DNA from: Kappaphycus alvarezii
Lineage: Eukaryota > Rhodophyta > Florideophyceae > Gigartinales > Solieriaceae
Length of the DNA stretch: 64,000 nucleotides
Reading direction: 5' to 3'
NCBI GenBank assembly: GCA_002205965.3
Contig: NADL03000058.1
Span: 1-64,000 of the forward strand
In this document: positions 1-8,955 of the stretch, piece by piece
How positions within the stretch are numbered: the stretch's first letter is position 1
Layout: each line of letters begins with the position of its first letter
Notes under the pieces: model-generated
Database searches by the model: none
What the model saw: the letters and a program-made list of their open reading frames with translations, nothing else
Told to the model about the DNA's origin: nothing
Position numbers and translations under genes: made by a program

Positions 1-245
1 AACTAGAAACCACATACATATGATGGAATCACATAACTGATTTTTGGATGCAGTTGTACAAACCAATATCATAACTAGAAACCACATACGTATGATGGAA
101 TCACATAACTGATTTTGGATGCAGTTGTACAAACCAATATCATAACTAGAAACCTCATACATATGATGAAATCACATAACGGATTTTTGGATGCAGCTGG
201 ATAAAACCCGTAATCATAACTAGAATCCTCATACATAATATAAAT
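1..245 (-). repeat. 72 bp tandem repeat in family A LTR
   Basis: Units start at about 1, 73 and 144, a period of 71-72 bp, followed by a diverged terminal unit. Each unit contains the words AACTAGAAACC, CATACGTATGATGG and TTTTTGGATGCAG. The same array occurs in every family A LTR in the window with a different unit number. Confidence 0.9.
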
Positions 246-753
246 CAAATACCTCTTTCTAGCAGTCATGACAGTATTGCCATAATTGATTCCTACTGTA
301 CAAACTCAAGTACAGTAAGGAGTACAGTACTTGGTATATTACGATGTACAGTGCTAAGTACAGTTCCTCATTTGTCACTAGTACAGTACGTGTACAACAC
401 TGCACAAAAGGTTTCTACTCTTAGCTGTACCACGTGTACATCACAAACACAACTGCCACCACGTACACGTGTACATAGCTTCCCTCAGCATATCTCTCGT
501 ACAGTATACTCCTCATCCACTTATAGTACCCTACCCTACGTAAAATCCCCCCATAAACAAAATTTTACCCTCTAAGTCGCTAACCTCTCAAAATCGTACT
601 TTCGTCCCTGGGACTTTGGATTTCTTCCGAAATGCCTTAGGGCCACCCTTCAATCAACACGTGTGCATGTGTACACGTGGACATGCCTCATGCCTCTCAT
701 GTGGTTTGGCACCGATGTGGAGGTCATGTGATCGTCTTGCCAAATCAACAACA
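1..753 (-). repeat. Family A LTR, cut by window edge
   Basis: Reverse complement of the family A LTR seen complete at 19327-20838. It ends at 753 with the LTR start (TGTTGTTGATTTGG on the minus strand) directly against family C gag, so a family A element or solo LTR lies to the left and is inserted in family C. It carries the GTACACGTGTAC-type palindromes, several CTGTAC/GTACAG hexamers and at least three units of the 72 bp repeat. Non-coding; short open frames here are chance. Confidence 0.9.
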
Positions 754-1010
754 GAAAATGCTCTCGTTCGCCGCTCGTATCTGCCAGCTCGCTGCCACTC
801 TCAAGTCGATGTCCGTCCACATCGAAGACAGCGAAATGGGCATGGCGCTACTTAACGGCCTGCCAGATCGCTTTGATACTCTCATCTCGGCCTTGACGCT
901 GCTCATCTCGATGACGAAAAATTCTCCTTCGAGTTCGTTCAAAGCAGGTGCCACCAGAGGAGCAGCGCCATGCCCAACGAGATCAGGACGCCTTGAGGGC
1001 TTCTGAATCC
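754..1010 (+). pseudogene. gag fragment (UBN2-type capsid), family C
   Basis: Encodes the middle of a copia Gag: words QLAATLKSM, DSEMGMALLNGLPDRFD and LISAL match the conserved helical Gag segment seen in families A, B, D and E of this window. The first third of Gag is absent because the family A LTR is inserted there. The frame runs off homology after about 970. No function expected. Confidence 0.75.
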
Positions 1011-1375
1011 GTGCTCTTCTTGGAAAGCAACGGCCCAAGCTCAAGCGAGACCCTTCCGCTGACATGGCATACACTGTGGAAAGCATCGTGACAGCAGTCG
1101 CTGCTTCAAAAAGTACCCACACCTTGCTCTGTTGGCCACCCAGCTCGAGCCCACTTGAACAAGGGCCGAGATGGAGGAAAAGGTCTGTAACTTCCCAAGC
1201 TTCCCTTGAGAAAGAAGAAGACAGAGACCTCATCTGCTTGGTATCCATGCCTAATCATCGCGTCGCTGATTGCGAGGCTGCAACTCCAGAATGTGAGAAC
1301 GAGATCGTTGCAAGCATGTCACCACCGATCACTCGGTTGATGGAAATAATTGTCACATTGAAGCGAATCCCTTGA
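1011..1375 (+). pseudogene. gag C-terminus with decayed zinc knuckle, family C
   Basis: Around 1070-1115 one frame reads HCGKHRDSSRC, the tail of a CX2CX4HX4C nucleic-acid-binding knuckle whose first cysteine is not preserved. A charged spacer follows (EKEEDRDLICLVSM), which in copia Gag-Pol links the knuckle to the protease. The spacer is also present at 44291-44514. The frame is interrupted. Confidence 0.6.
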
Positions 1376-1742
1376 ACCAAGCCAATGTGGCGCTACAAAC
1401 TATTCGTAGCTCTGTATCCCTTGCTAATGAATGGGTTATCGATTCGGGCTGTACTCCCATGTTACGCACGATCGCTCGGCCTTTGTTTCATACCAAGAGT
1501 CCTCGGCTAACTCAACTCTGGATCTGGGAGCAGATTCTACAGCCTCTATCAAGGGAACAGGTGACGTAGTGCTGACTCTTCGTATAAAAAGGATACCGTT
1601 CAATGCCTACTAAAGAACGTACTTCACGTTCCTACGCTTCGTTACCAGCTGCTGTCGGTATCCGAAATGGCAAAATCGCGGCATTAACTCCCAATTCAAT
1701 CGCAACGCTGTTCTGCTTACAGACAACACCGATGGATCTCTA
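1376..1742 (+). pseudogene. Aspartic protease segment, family C
   Basis: The words EWVIDSGCT give the copia protease active site D-S-G, and a downstream segment (VLHVPTLRYQLLSVSEMA in copy 2) gives the conserved C-terminal part of the protease. In copy 1 the reading frame shifts near 1490 and again near 1670. The protease normally cuts Gag-Pol in virus-like particles. Inactive here. Confidence 0.7.
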
Positions 1743-2054
1743 GTGGCCACCGGCACTCTTGTCAAAGGCCTTTACATACTAGATACCTGTCAAAGTCCAT
1801 CAAAGGCGAATAACTCGGAAGTTTCCTTGCTTACATCTCTGAGGACATGGCACGAGCGACTTGCTCACATTAATACCGCTGAGATCAAGTCGATGGTCAG
1901 TCATGGAGCTGTCACAGGTGTTAAATACGTCAACTCTGGGATCCCTGACTCTTATGTGGATGCATTCTTGGAAAATCTCACCGTGCACCAATCCCAAAGT
2001 CAAGAAAAGGGCGCACTACGAAACCCCTCCAACTGGTTCACTCAGATGTTTTAG
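1743..2054 (+). pseudogene. GAG-pre-integrase domain, family C
   Basis: LVKGLYILDT followed by TWHERLAHINTAEIKSM supplies the two histidines of the integrase HHCC zinc module. The expected CxxC is degraded in the following 60 bases. Copy 2 carries the same domain at 54490-54640 with an additional stop. Confidence 0.75.
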
Positions 2055-2912
2055 GGCCTGTGGAGATTCCATCTCTCGTGGGGCGCGGTACTTCGTGTCT
2101 TTCATTGATGACTATTCCAAATGGACAGTAGCTTATCCTATCACTCATAAATCTAACGTTTGAGAGTGCTTCAAGAAGTACAAGGCCTTCGCAGAAAACC
2201 ACACGAGTCAGTCTCTAGAAGCTATTCACGTCCTTGAGTTCCATAACACCGAAATCCCGTTCGAAAACGATAAGCATCTGGTAAAGGCTTTACGTCGGAC
2301 AACGGAGGAGAATATCTATCTACAGCATTCAAGAACTTCCTGGAGGCGCATGGTATTCAACATCAGCTTACAGTGGCTCATACTCCTCAGTAAAATGGAA
2401 CAGCTGAACAAATGAACCGAACCATTCTCAATCTGGTCCGATCAATGCTGCATCACAAGTCCCTTCCAAAGCACTTCTGGGCTGAAGCGCTTTCTGCCGC
2501 CGTGTATGTACTAAATCGGGTTACATCCAGTTCCCTGCCCGAAAATACTACTCCTTATCAACTTTGGAATGAAACAGTACCAGATATCTCCCATCTGCGA
2601 GTGATCGGTGCGCAATGTTGGTACGTTATTCCTAAGAAGGATCTCAAGAAGTTGGATCCCAGGTCTCGCGAGGCACTGGTGATGGGGTACTCAACCCAAA
2701 GTAAGGGATACAAGCTCTGGGACATTGCAGCTGAGAAAATTGTTGTTTCCGGGGACGTCACATTTGACGAATCTTCGAATGCTCCGCAAGATCACAACTG
2801 CTCAAGCTTTCTCGACGACCACATGGAAGGGAGCACGAATCCCATTGGCAGCGATCGCACTTCCAAGGATCTGCTGATCGACTCACCTTATGGGAGCGAA
2901 CAAGATGAGAAT
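2030..2912 (+). pseudogene. Integrase core and C-terminus, family C
   Basis: Shows the first catalytic aspartate in a LVHSDVLGPVE context (about 2030), the second in SDNGGEYLS (about 2295) and the glutamate in [10 protein letters not shown] (about 2405), spaced as in DD35E. In-frame TGA at 2161 and TAA at 2391 interrupt the core, and both are present at the same places in copy 2. The longest open part (2412 onward) encodes the C-terminal half: [25 protein letters not shown] and GYSTQSKGYKLWD. Family B is inserted at 2912. Confidence 0.85.
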
Positions 2913-3741
2913 TGTTAAACAAATGGATTTGTGGGAAGTGTTGGGAAAGAATTCGGAATGTTGGTCAAGGATTTGGAAGTGGTGCCGAGTCTAGCTGGTT
3001 TACTTTCAATCGCCCGAAGGCAGAGTATATATGCTACTTCATAGTGCTTCATCCAAAGTCACTTTCACAGTCACCGCTAACTCGTTCAACATCCGAGATT
3101 ACAAACTAACCAATCATCAAATGCCTAATAACATCAAGAAGTGGCGGGAAGCATAACATCCAATCACAGCTTACCCCGCGTAAACAATTTGTACGTGCAT
3201 CTGTACGTACACATTACAACAAAGCACAAAACATCACGTAATAAAAATCTACCAATAATATCACTTTCCGCTCGTACAGAAATCTCCCGCCAAGGTAAAT
3301 ATCGTAACCTCTTGACCTCTCTCGATAATTCATAATTTATCGAATTATCTCGAGAGCACATATCACAAACGCCACCATGTAATTTCCCGCCGGAAGTACT
3401 GTACACCTCACGAGAGGTAACAGAAACTGCTTCCACCATTCCCACGAGACAGTGACAGCACTGTGCAGTGCACTGTAATATTCACGTACGCACATCTTGG
3501 AATACTACTGTACAGTCATGAGTACAGTAGAATGTTACTGTACTGGATGTAGTAACGTACAGTAGAATATGTTCCCACTGTAATGGTACAGTAATGTAAG
3601 CAATATCAACAGTGCCCATACATCCAGTTCCAGTGCACACCAGACATTACAGTAGGTTTCCAACACAGTGCGCATCCAGCATACTGTATCAAAGCGGTCC
3701 TACTTTATGTCCCGTTCCACCATTACAGTATGCTTCCAACA
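2913..3741 (-). repeat. Family B 3' LTR
   Basis: 829 bp, TGTTGG...TTTAACA in element orientation. It contains at least seven CTGTAC/GTACAG hexamers clustered in the U3 half (about 3398-3590) and a TATATATGC stretch near 3027. Non-coding. Confidence 0.95.
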
Positions 3742-3750
3742 CCCCCCTCT
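3742..3750 (-). promoter_or_regulatory. Polypurine tract, family B
   Basis: AGAGGGGGG on the minus strand directly before the 3' LTR, overlapping the end of pol by only a few bases. Such tracts prime plus-strand DNA synthesis in LTR elements. The pol stop plus PPT arrangement (CAGTGACAGAGGGG) recurs in families D and H. Confidence 0.85.
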
Positions 3751-3751
3751 G

Positions 3752-5041
3752 TCACTGGCTTAGTTGTCTTAGCCCTACGCGAGAAATGAGCCATTCTAGC
3801 TTCACTCTACCGAGGGCTTTCGTCAGGAGATCTGCGACCATTGTTTCAGTGGGACAGTATTCCAATTTTATTTCCGCCTCCTCAATGGCTTGTCTACAGA
3901 AGTGGTAACGGACGTCGATGTGTTTCGTTCGCCGGTTACTGCTCCCGTTCATGGCCAAGTGCATCGAACCTTGGTTATCTGCGTATATCACCATTGGATT
4001 TTTGCAAAGCACAAGTCCAACTTTAAGATTCGCCACCAATCGCCGTAGCCATACCGCTTCCTTTACACCAGTACTGAGGCTTACGTATTCCGCTTCAGTT
4101 GAGGACAAAGTCACAACTTCCTGCAAACGGGAGCACCATGACACCGCCGCTCCAGCCATCATAAAGACATAACCACTTGTCGACTTCCGTGTAGTGACAT
4201 CACCTGCATAATCCGAGTCCACGTATCCAATTGGATCCAAAGATTCGTTTCCATCGAAACACAATTTGTGGCCGGAAGTGGAGATCAGATATCTCAAAAG
4301 TCGTTTCACACATTGCCAATGCAAATTGGTAGGTGCCTCAACAAACTTAGCTAGGCGGCAAACAGCGAATGCAATATCTGGACGTGTACCGACCATCAAG
4401 TACATTAAACAACCAATTGCCTCACGGTACGGGATCTCAGACGCCACTTCTCCCTCCACACTCAAGTTGATACCAGTCTCCATTGGCGTGTGTGATCCTT
4501 TCGCTGAGCCAAGGCCAAACCGGACTGCTACAGCGCGGGCGTACTTTTCCTGCGACAAGTAAAGCTTCCCCTCAGTGGAATTTCGATAGATCTCAAAGCC
4601 GAGGCAATGGCGAGCTTCGTTCAGGTCTTTCATACGGAAAGACGAGCTCAGGGCTTTCTTTACTTCATCAAGCCGCGCAACATTGCTGCAAGCAATCAAC
4701 AAGTCATCAACATACAACGCAATGACTAAAACCGCTCCGTCAATGCAGCTGCTGAACAGGCAATCATCAGACGGATTCCGCTGTAAGCCCAAATGCTCTG
4801 TCAGGAATTTGTCGATTTTTCTGTGCCAGCAGCGGCTCGCCTGTTTGAGACCGTAGATCGCTTTCCCGAGCTTACAAACGTAATTTTCCTTATTCTTGAT
4901 CCGGAATCCTTCCGGCTGCTCCATGTACACACACTCTTCGAGATCTCCATTTAGAAAGGCCGTCACGACATCCATCTGATGCAACAATAAGTTCAAAGAT
5001 GTAACCATAGCCAGCAGAATACGCACTGAAGTAAACTTCAC
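3752..5041 (-). CDS. pol: reverse transcriptase and RNase H, family B
   Basis: 429 codons covering the RT palm ([16 protein letters not shown]), the catalytic YVDD near 4701-4716, and RNase H (GYVDSDYAGD, STEAEYVSLS, KHIDVRYHF, DLLTKALGR). It ends at TGA ten bases from the 3' LTR, so no env-like gene follows. The frame begins right after ETYAP in the preceding ORF. One missing G in the CCCCG/GTAG run at about 5042 separates them, so this is the same polyprotein in a shifted frame and not a separate gene. Confidence 0.92.
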   Translation of the reverse strand: MKFTSVRILLAMVTSLNLLLHQMDVVTAFLNGDLEECVYMEQPEGFRIKNKENYVCKLGKAIYGLKQASRCWHRKIDKFLTEHLGLQRNPSDDCLFSSCIDGAVLVIALYVDDLLIACSNVARLDEVKKALSSSFRMKDLNEARHCLGFEIYRNSTEGKLYLSQEKYARAVAVRFGLGSAKGSHTPMETGINLSVEGEVASEIPYREAIGCLMYLMVGTRPDIAFAVCRLAKFVEAPTNLHWQCVKRLLRYLISTSGHKLCFDGNESLDPIGYVDSDYAGDVTTRKSTSGYVFMMAGAAVSWCSRLQEVVTLSSTEAEYVSLSTGVKEAVWLRRLVANLKVGLVLCKNPMVIYADNQGSMHLAMNGSSNRRTKHIDVRYHFCRQAIEEAEIKLEYCPTETMVADLLTKALGRVKLEWLISRVGLRQLSQ

Positions 5042-6186
5042 TACGGGGCATAGGTCTCATTGTAGTCAATTCCTTCAACTTGGGAGAAACCACGAGCAAC
5101 AAGCCTAGCTTTGTGGCGTTTCTTAGTTGTACCATCTGGCTGAGGATCGTCTTTTGTCACATAAACCCACTTGCAGGAAACTACATTTTTATCCGCGGGA
5201 CGAGGAACCAACTCCCAGGTGTTGTTCTCTAGGAGAGAGCGATACTCTTTGTCCATAGCCTCTTGCCATTTATCGCTTTCACCGTTGGACAGGGCCTCTC
5301 TGTATGACTGAGGATCATGTGGACAGGAGGCCGACAATAAAGCACTTGGAGTAGCCTTCCACCATTCTCCAGGCTTACGACGGTGCCTCGAAGATTTCCG
5401 AGTTGCGGATACCGGTTCCAATTCAGGCGAATTCGTAGCCGAAACAGATTCCCCTGCCACTCCAGTAGAGGGTGCATTATTCAGATTCGAATTATCAACT
5501 TCCTCAACAGCAGAAGATTCTTCAGACACTTGGTGAGAAACTTCGTCCTCGGTGTCTGAGGGATCGCCGGGCACATCTTTGAGCACCGTAGATGCATTGA
5601 GTTCAGTTTGACTGATCTCATCAAACTTCACATCCCGGGAAATCACCACCTTCTTGGAGGAGACGTCCCATAATTTGTAGCCCTGTGAGCCCTTTGCGTA
5701 TCCAATCATGATCGCCTCTCGAGCTCTAGGAGATAGTTTTCCTTCCCGATTGGCTTTTGGAATTGTGAACCAGCACTTACTCCCAAAGACGCGCATATGC
5801 CCGAGATGCGGCTTTCGCTTAGTCCATAGCTCAAACGGCGTAACATTTCGCCCTAGTGCCCTGGTAGTTACCCGATTTCGGACATACACTGCCACTGCAA
5901 CTGCTTCTGCCCAGAACGCATTCGGAAGATTCTTACAGTGAAGCATAGATCGAACCAAATCGTTTATAGTTCTATTCAAACGTTCTGCGATCCCATTCTG
6001 ATGTGGGTTATACGGAACTGTCGGCATTGATTCTATACCGTGTTCTGCCAGGTACCGTTTGAAAACATTATTAATATACTCGCCACCGTTGTCGAAATGA
6101 ATCCTTTTCAACTTCCTTCCTGTATGACGTTCTGCGTAAGCATGAAACCGTTTGAAGCAATCGAACGTTTCGGACTTTTCTTTCAT
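5041..6186 (-). CDS. pol: integrase core to RT N-terminus, family B
   Basis: 381 codons. HFDNGGEY carries the second integrase aspartate and NPHQNGIAERLNRT the glutamate, with exactly 35 residues between them. The integrase C-terminus follows (FWAEAVAVAVYVRNRVTTRAL, GYAKGSQGYKLWD), then an acidic linker and the RT entry motif (NTWELVPRP, KARLVARGFSQVEGIDYNETYAP). It is separated from the upstream ORF by the loss of one C at about 6247. Confidence 0.92.
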   Translation of the reverse strand: MKEKSETFDCFKRFHAYAERHTGRKLKRIHFDNGGEYINNVFKRYLAEHGIESMPTVPYNPHQNGIAERLNRTINDLVRSMLHCKNLPNAFWAEAVAVAVYVRNRVTTRALGRNVTPFELWTKRKPHLGHMRVFGSKCWFTIPKANREGKLSPRAREAIMIGYAKGSQGYKLWDVSSKKVVISRDVKFDEISQTELNASTVLKDVPGDPSDTEDEVSHQVSEESSAVEEVDNSNLNNAPSTGVAGESVSATNSPELEPVSATRKSSRHRRKPGEWWKATPSALLSASCPHDPQSYREALSNGESDKWQEAMDKEYRSLLENNTWELVPRPADKNVVSCKWVYVTKDDPQPDGTTKKRHKARLVARGFSQVEGIDYNETYAP

Positions 6187-6248
6187 TGTGTAGACGGCAC
6201 AAAACCGTGAGTGGTCATCAATGAAAGATACAAAATACCGTGACCCAC

Positions 6249-7745
6249 CTAGGACGGCGTCTGCACAGGACCATGGACGTCCGAGTGAACCAGATCGAGA
6301 ACCAGCGAGGCCCTGGGTCCAGGCTGCTTAGGAATCGTGGCACGGTGACTTTTTCCATAAATGCAAGATTCGCAAACATTTACGGGTTGTTTGGGATCTA
6401 TTTCGATGCCAAGAACTGTTCCAGTTCGAGCCATGCTTTTGATTCCTTCCGAGTTTACATGGGCAAGTCTTGCGTGCCAAAGCGAGAGGTCTTTGACGGC
6501 GAGAGCGATTCCTCGTTTATCAGTCGGAACCTTCGTAGTCGTATTTAATTCATAAAGACCATTGCGACGTGTTCCTTCGGCAATAACTCGCACGTTTTCG
6601 AGTATACGACATGCACCATTCTCAAACTCAATCTTCCGTCCGCCATTCTCTATTGCCGACACTGAGATGAGATTGAACTTTAACCCCGGGACATACATGA
6701 CATTTGATAACCTGCATTTAACGGAAACGCCTTCAACAAGCAGTTGGACTGTGATCATTCCTTTACCGTGGGCCTTGACAGTAGAGTTATTGCCCATAGA
6801 AACTTCAAATGGGTCCACTGACTCCAAGGTTTCAAACAGTTCCCGGCTCGAAGTCATGTGAGCAGTAGCCCCAGAATCAATGTGCCAGGTGATAGCAGCC
6901 GTGGCACCGGATGCGTTCTCTCCTTGAGCCATCAAACACACGAAATCATCGGCGTCTGAGTTACTGCTTTCGGGCGATGTTGAAGAGGCACTACCAACGA
7001 GACCCGCAGACTTTTCCGAAGCATGGGCTTTTGACCTATTTCGTTCATCTCGCTGCTTCTTCCAGCAGAATTGTTCCTCGTGGCCTCGCTTTTTGCAGTA
7101 GGTGCAGTGTCGCTGTGATTTATTTCTTGCCACCAAAGCATTTGAGCTGTCCGACCTTGAGGCTCCGCCAGTTTTCTCCGCTAGACGCTGTTCTTCTTGA
7201 AGAAGGCGGCTTTTCACAAAATCTAGCGAGAGTGATTTTTCATCTGTCACCGTGTCGATGGCGACTATCAGGTGCTCAAACTTTTCGGGCAATCCACACA
7301 GCACGCTCATAGCAATATCCTCATCCGCTACTGTGACCTCCATGTTTCGCAGATCCGACGCAAGCTGGCGGACACGATTGATATACGCCAAAGCTCGCTC
7401 TCCTTCCATCATAACTGCAGAATAGAATCTACGACGAGCTCTGAGCTTATTGAGTAGTGTACGGCGCTGAAAGACATTCATCAACGCTTTCCACATATCA
7501 GAAGCAGACTTCAGTTCACGAACGTGATCCAAGTGCTCATCGCTCAGCGTCAGACCGATGACAGCCCTCGCTTTGGCATCTCGTTTCTGCCATTCGCGGT
7601 ACCCTTCATCGTTTTCAGGTGGAGCCGCTTCAGTGATCACATTGTCAAGCTCTCGAAATGCCAGGAGATATTCGATTTTCTGCTTCCAGGTATGGAAGTT
7701 AGAGTCACTAAGTTTTTCAATTTTAAAGACGCCTGAGCCGTCCAT
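6249..7745 (-). CDS. gag-pol N-terminus: Gag, protease, GAG-pre-integrase, family B
   Basis: About 498 codons from the chosen ATG (MDGSGVFKIEKL), the usual copia Gag start. Gag helices lie at residues 1-190, the zinc knuckle CTYCKKRGHEEQFC at 214-227 and the protease WHIDSGATAHMT around 287-298. The HHCC module follows (LWHARLAHVN, CESCIYGK), then the first integrase aspartate (LVHSDVHGPV). The frame is open 26 codons further upstream with a hydrophobic stretch, but homology supports the internal ATG. It ends prematurely at a one-base deletion in a CCC run. Confidence 0.92.
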   Translation of the reverse strand: MDGSGVFKIEKLSDSNFHTWKQKIEYLLAFRELDNVITEAAPPENDEGYREWQKRDAKARAVIGLTLSDEHLDHVRELKSASDMWKALMNVFQRRTLLNKLRARRRFYSAVMMEGERALAYINRVRQLASDLRNMEVTVADEDIAMSVLCGLPEKFEHLIVAIDTVTDEKSLSLDFVKSRLLQEEQRLAEKTGGASRSDSSNALVARNKSQRHCTYCKKRGHEEQFCWKKQRDERNRSKAHASEKSAGLVGSASSTSPESSNSDADDFVCLMAQGENASGATAAITWHIDSGATAHMTSSRELFETLESVDPFEVSMGNNSTVKAHGKGMITVQLLVEGVSVKCRLSNVMYVPGLKFNLISVSAIENGGRKIEFENGACRILENVRVIAEGTRRNGLYELNTTTKVPTDKRGIALAVKDLSLWHARLAHVNSEGIKSMARTGTVLGIEIDPKQPVNVCESCIYGKSHRATIPKQPGPRASLVLDLVHSDVHGPVQTPS

Positions 7746-7870
7746 CTTTCCCTTAACAGGATTAAGAGATAAAGAAAGTACAAGGCAAAACAGCAACCCA
7801 AAGTTGCAAATACCAGACCTCAATGGTCTCAGAAGAAGTGTGTGTACAGAGCTTGAGTGCTCAAACTGCA

Positions 7871-8051
7871 GGAAGTCGGACTTCCGGGCCCCTGGTTAGA
7901 CTCTCCAGGTGAGACACGGTTTCTGCGATTGACTAACCTTCCCTTGCGTGAATCAAGGTCCAGCGCAGCGCACCAACACTCTATGTGAAGGATCACTAGG
8001 AGTCGGACTCCCGGCCCCCGGTTAGACTCTCCGGGTAAGACGCGGTTTCAG
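7871..8051 (-). repeat. Duplicated leader stem-loop motif, family B
   Basis: Two diverged direct copies (7871-7937 and 7999-8051). Each contains a GAAGTC-GACTTC or GAGTC-GACTC inverted repeat, a GGGCCC/GGCCCCC block, then TTAGACTCTCC and a conserved tail. A homologous block in the same sense sits in the family D leader at 37403-37470. Confidence 0.7.
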
Positions 8052-8394
8052 CTGCCTCTCCCACCTGTGCGAGTACCACAGGCAGGTGCAAATGATCCCT
8101 ACGAGACGTCCCAAGGAGGCTACTAACACCGGCGAGTGTTCACCCTTAAAGCCAAGCCAGTCTCTTGCAGGAAATTGCGCGGCCAGTTGGATGCTCCCAG
8201 TCACTGTGCAGTACGCTACGACACCCTGTCCAGCAAACAAGTTCGCTTACTACCTGGTTTCACAACCGTCACCGTTATCTGCCCAAGAGGACCGGTGGGA
8301 GCAGCACGTCAACAAGTTCGCCGTTAGTTCAAGTCGCCAAGCTCACGTCCACGGAGTTACCCGCTTCAACCGTTCGTCGCACAGTTTGCACCTA

Positions 8395-8730
8395 GTGGAA
8401 TTCTATGGTACGATGGCACTCCACACCCGTTACTCAAGGCACTGTTCCCAAAAGGGTTCAGCCGTAGTGCAGCGATTCACCGATAGCCAAGACCACCTGC
8501 TAATCCCTGTGGAATTCTATGGTACGATGGCACTCCACACTCGTTACTCAAAGGCACTGTTCCCAAAAGGGTTCAGCCGTAGTGCAGCGATTCACCGATA
8601 GCCAAGACCACCCGCTATTCCCAGTGGAATTCTATGGTACGATGGCACTCCACACCCGTTACTCAAGGCACTGTTCCCAAAAGGGTTCAGCCGTAGTGCA
8701 GCGATTCACCGATAGCCAAGACCACCAGGA
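8395..8730 (-). repeat. Three tandem ~114 bp leader repeats, family B
   Basis: Units start at 8395, 8509 and 8624 with GTGGAATTCTATGGTACG and end near CGATAGCCAAGACCAC. They are nearly identical. A single diverged unit is found at the equivalent leader position of family E (52080-52171 and 61321-61415). Confidence 0.9.
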
Positions 8731-8941
8731 GGTCGCACCAACTGAATTGAAATCAAGATACCAAGCAACCAACAACTAGAGAAAGCAACACACAAGCACA
8801 CAACAAGAATCGCTTTCAAACCGAACAGCGCCCAAAGCGCAAAAAGAAATCAACAGCTCGCAGCGCCCAACGCGCAGAAGGAGAAACAAAAGAGCTGGAG
8901 ACAACAGCAGACCAAACAAAAAAAATGCAGCAATTAGAGTC

Positions 8942-8955
8942 CTGGGCCCATAACC
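8942..8955 (-). promoter_or_regulatory. Primer-binding site (half-tRNA iMet type), family B
   Basis: Reads GGTTATGGGCCCAG on the minus strand, immediately after the 5' LTR. It is complementary to the anticodon arm of eukaryotic initiator tRNA-Met (CTGGGCCCATAACC). Confidence 0.85.

Larger units (their letters stand above)
7746..8941 (-). other. 5' leader of family B
   Basis: Long (about 1.2 kb) untranslated leader between the primer-binding site and gag. No plausible coding frame. It contains two copies of a stem-loop motif (7871-8051) and three tandem copies of a ~114 bp unit (8395-8730). These are candidate packaging, dimerisation or translation-control elements. Confidence 0.8.

Noticed and set aside
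2391-2393. TAA read as Gln (alternative genetic code)
   Set aside because: Families A and B have long frames without internal TAA and end at ordinary stops, and the zinc-finger ORF ends at TAA; shared nonsense mutations in family C explain the data.
8086-8601. 171-codon plus-strand frame in the family B leader
   Set aside because: Antisense to the element, produced by the in-phase 114 bp tandem repeats, with no recognisable domain.
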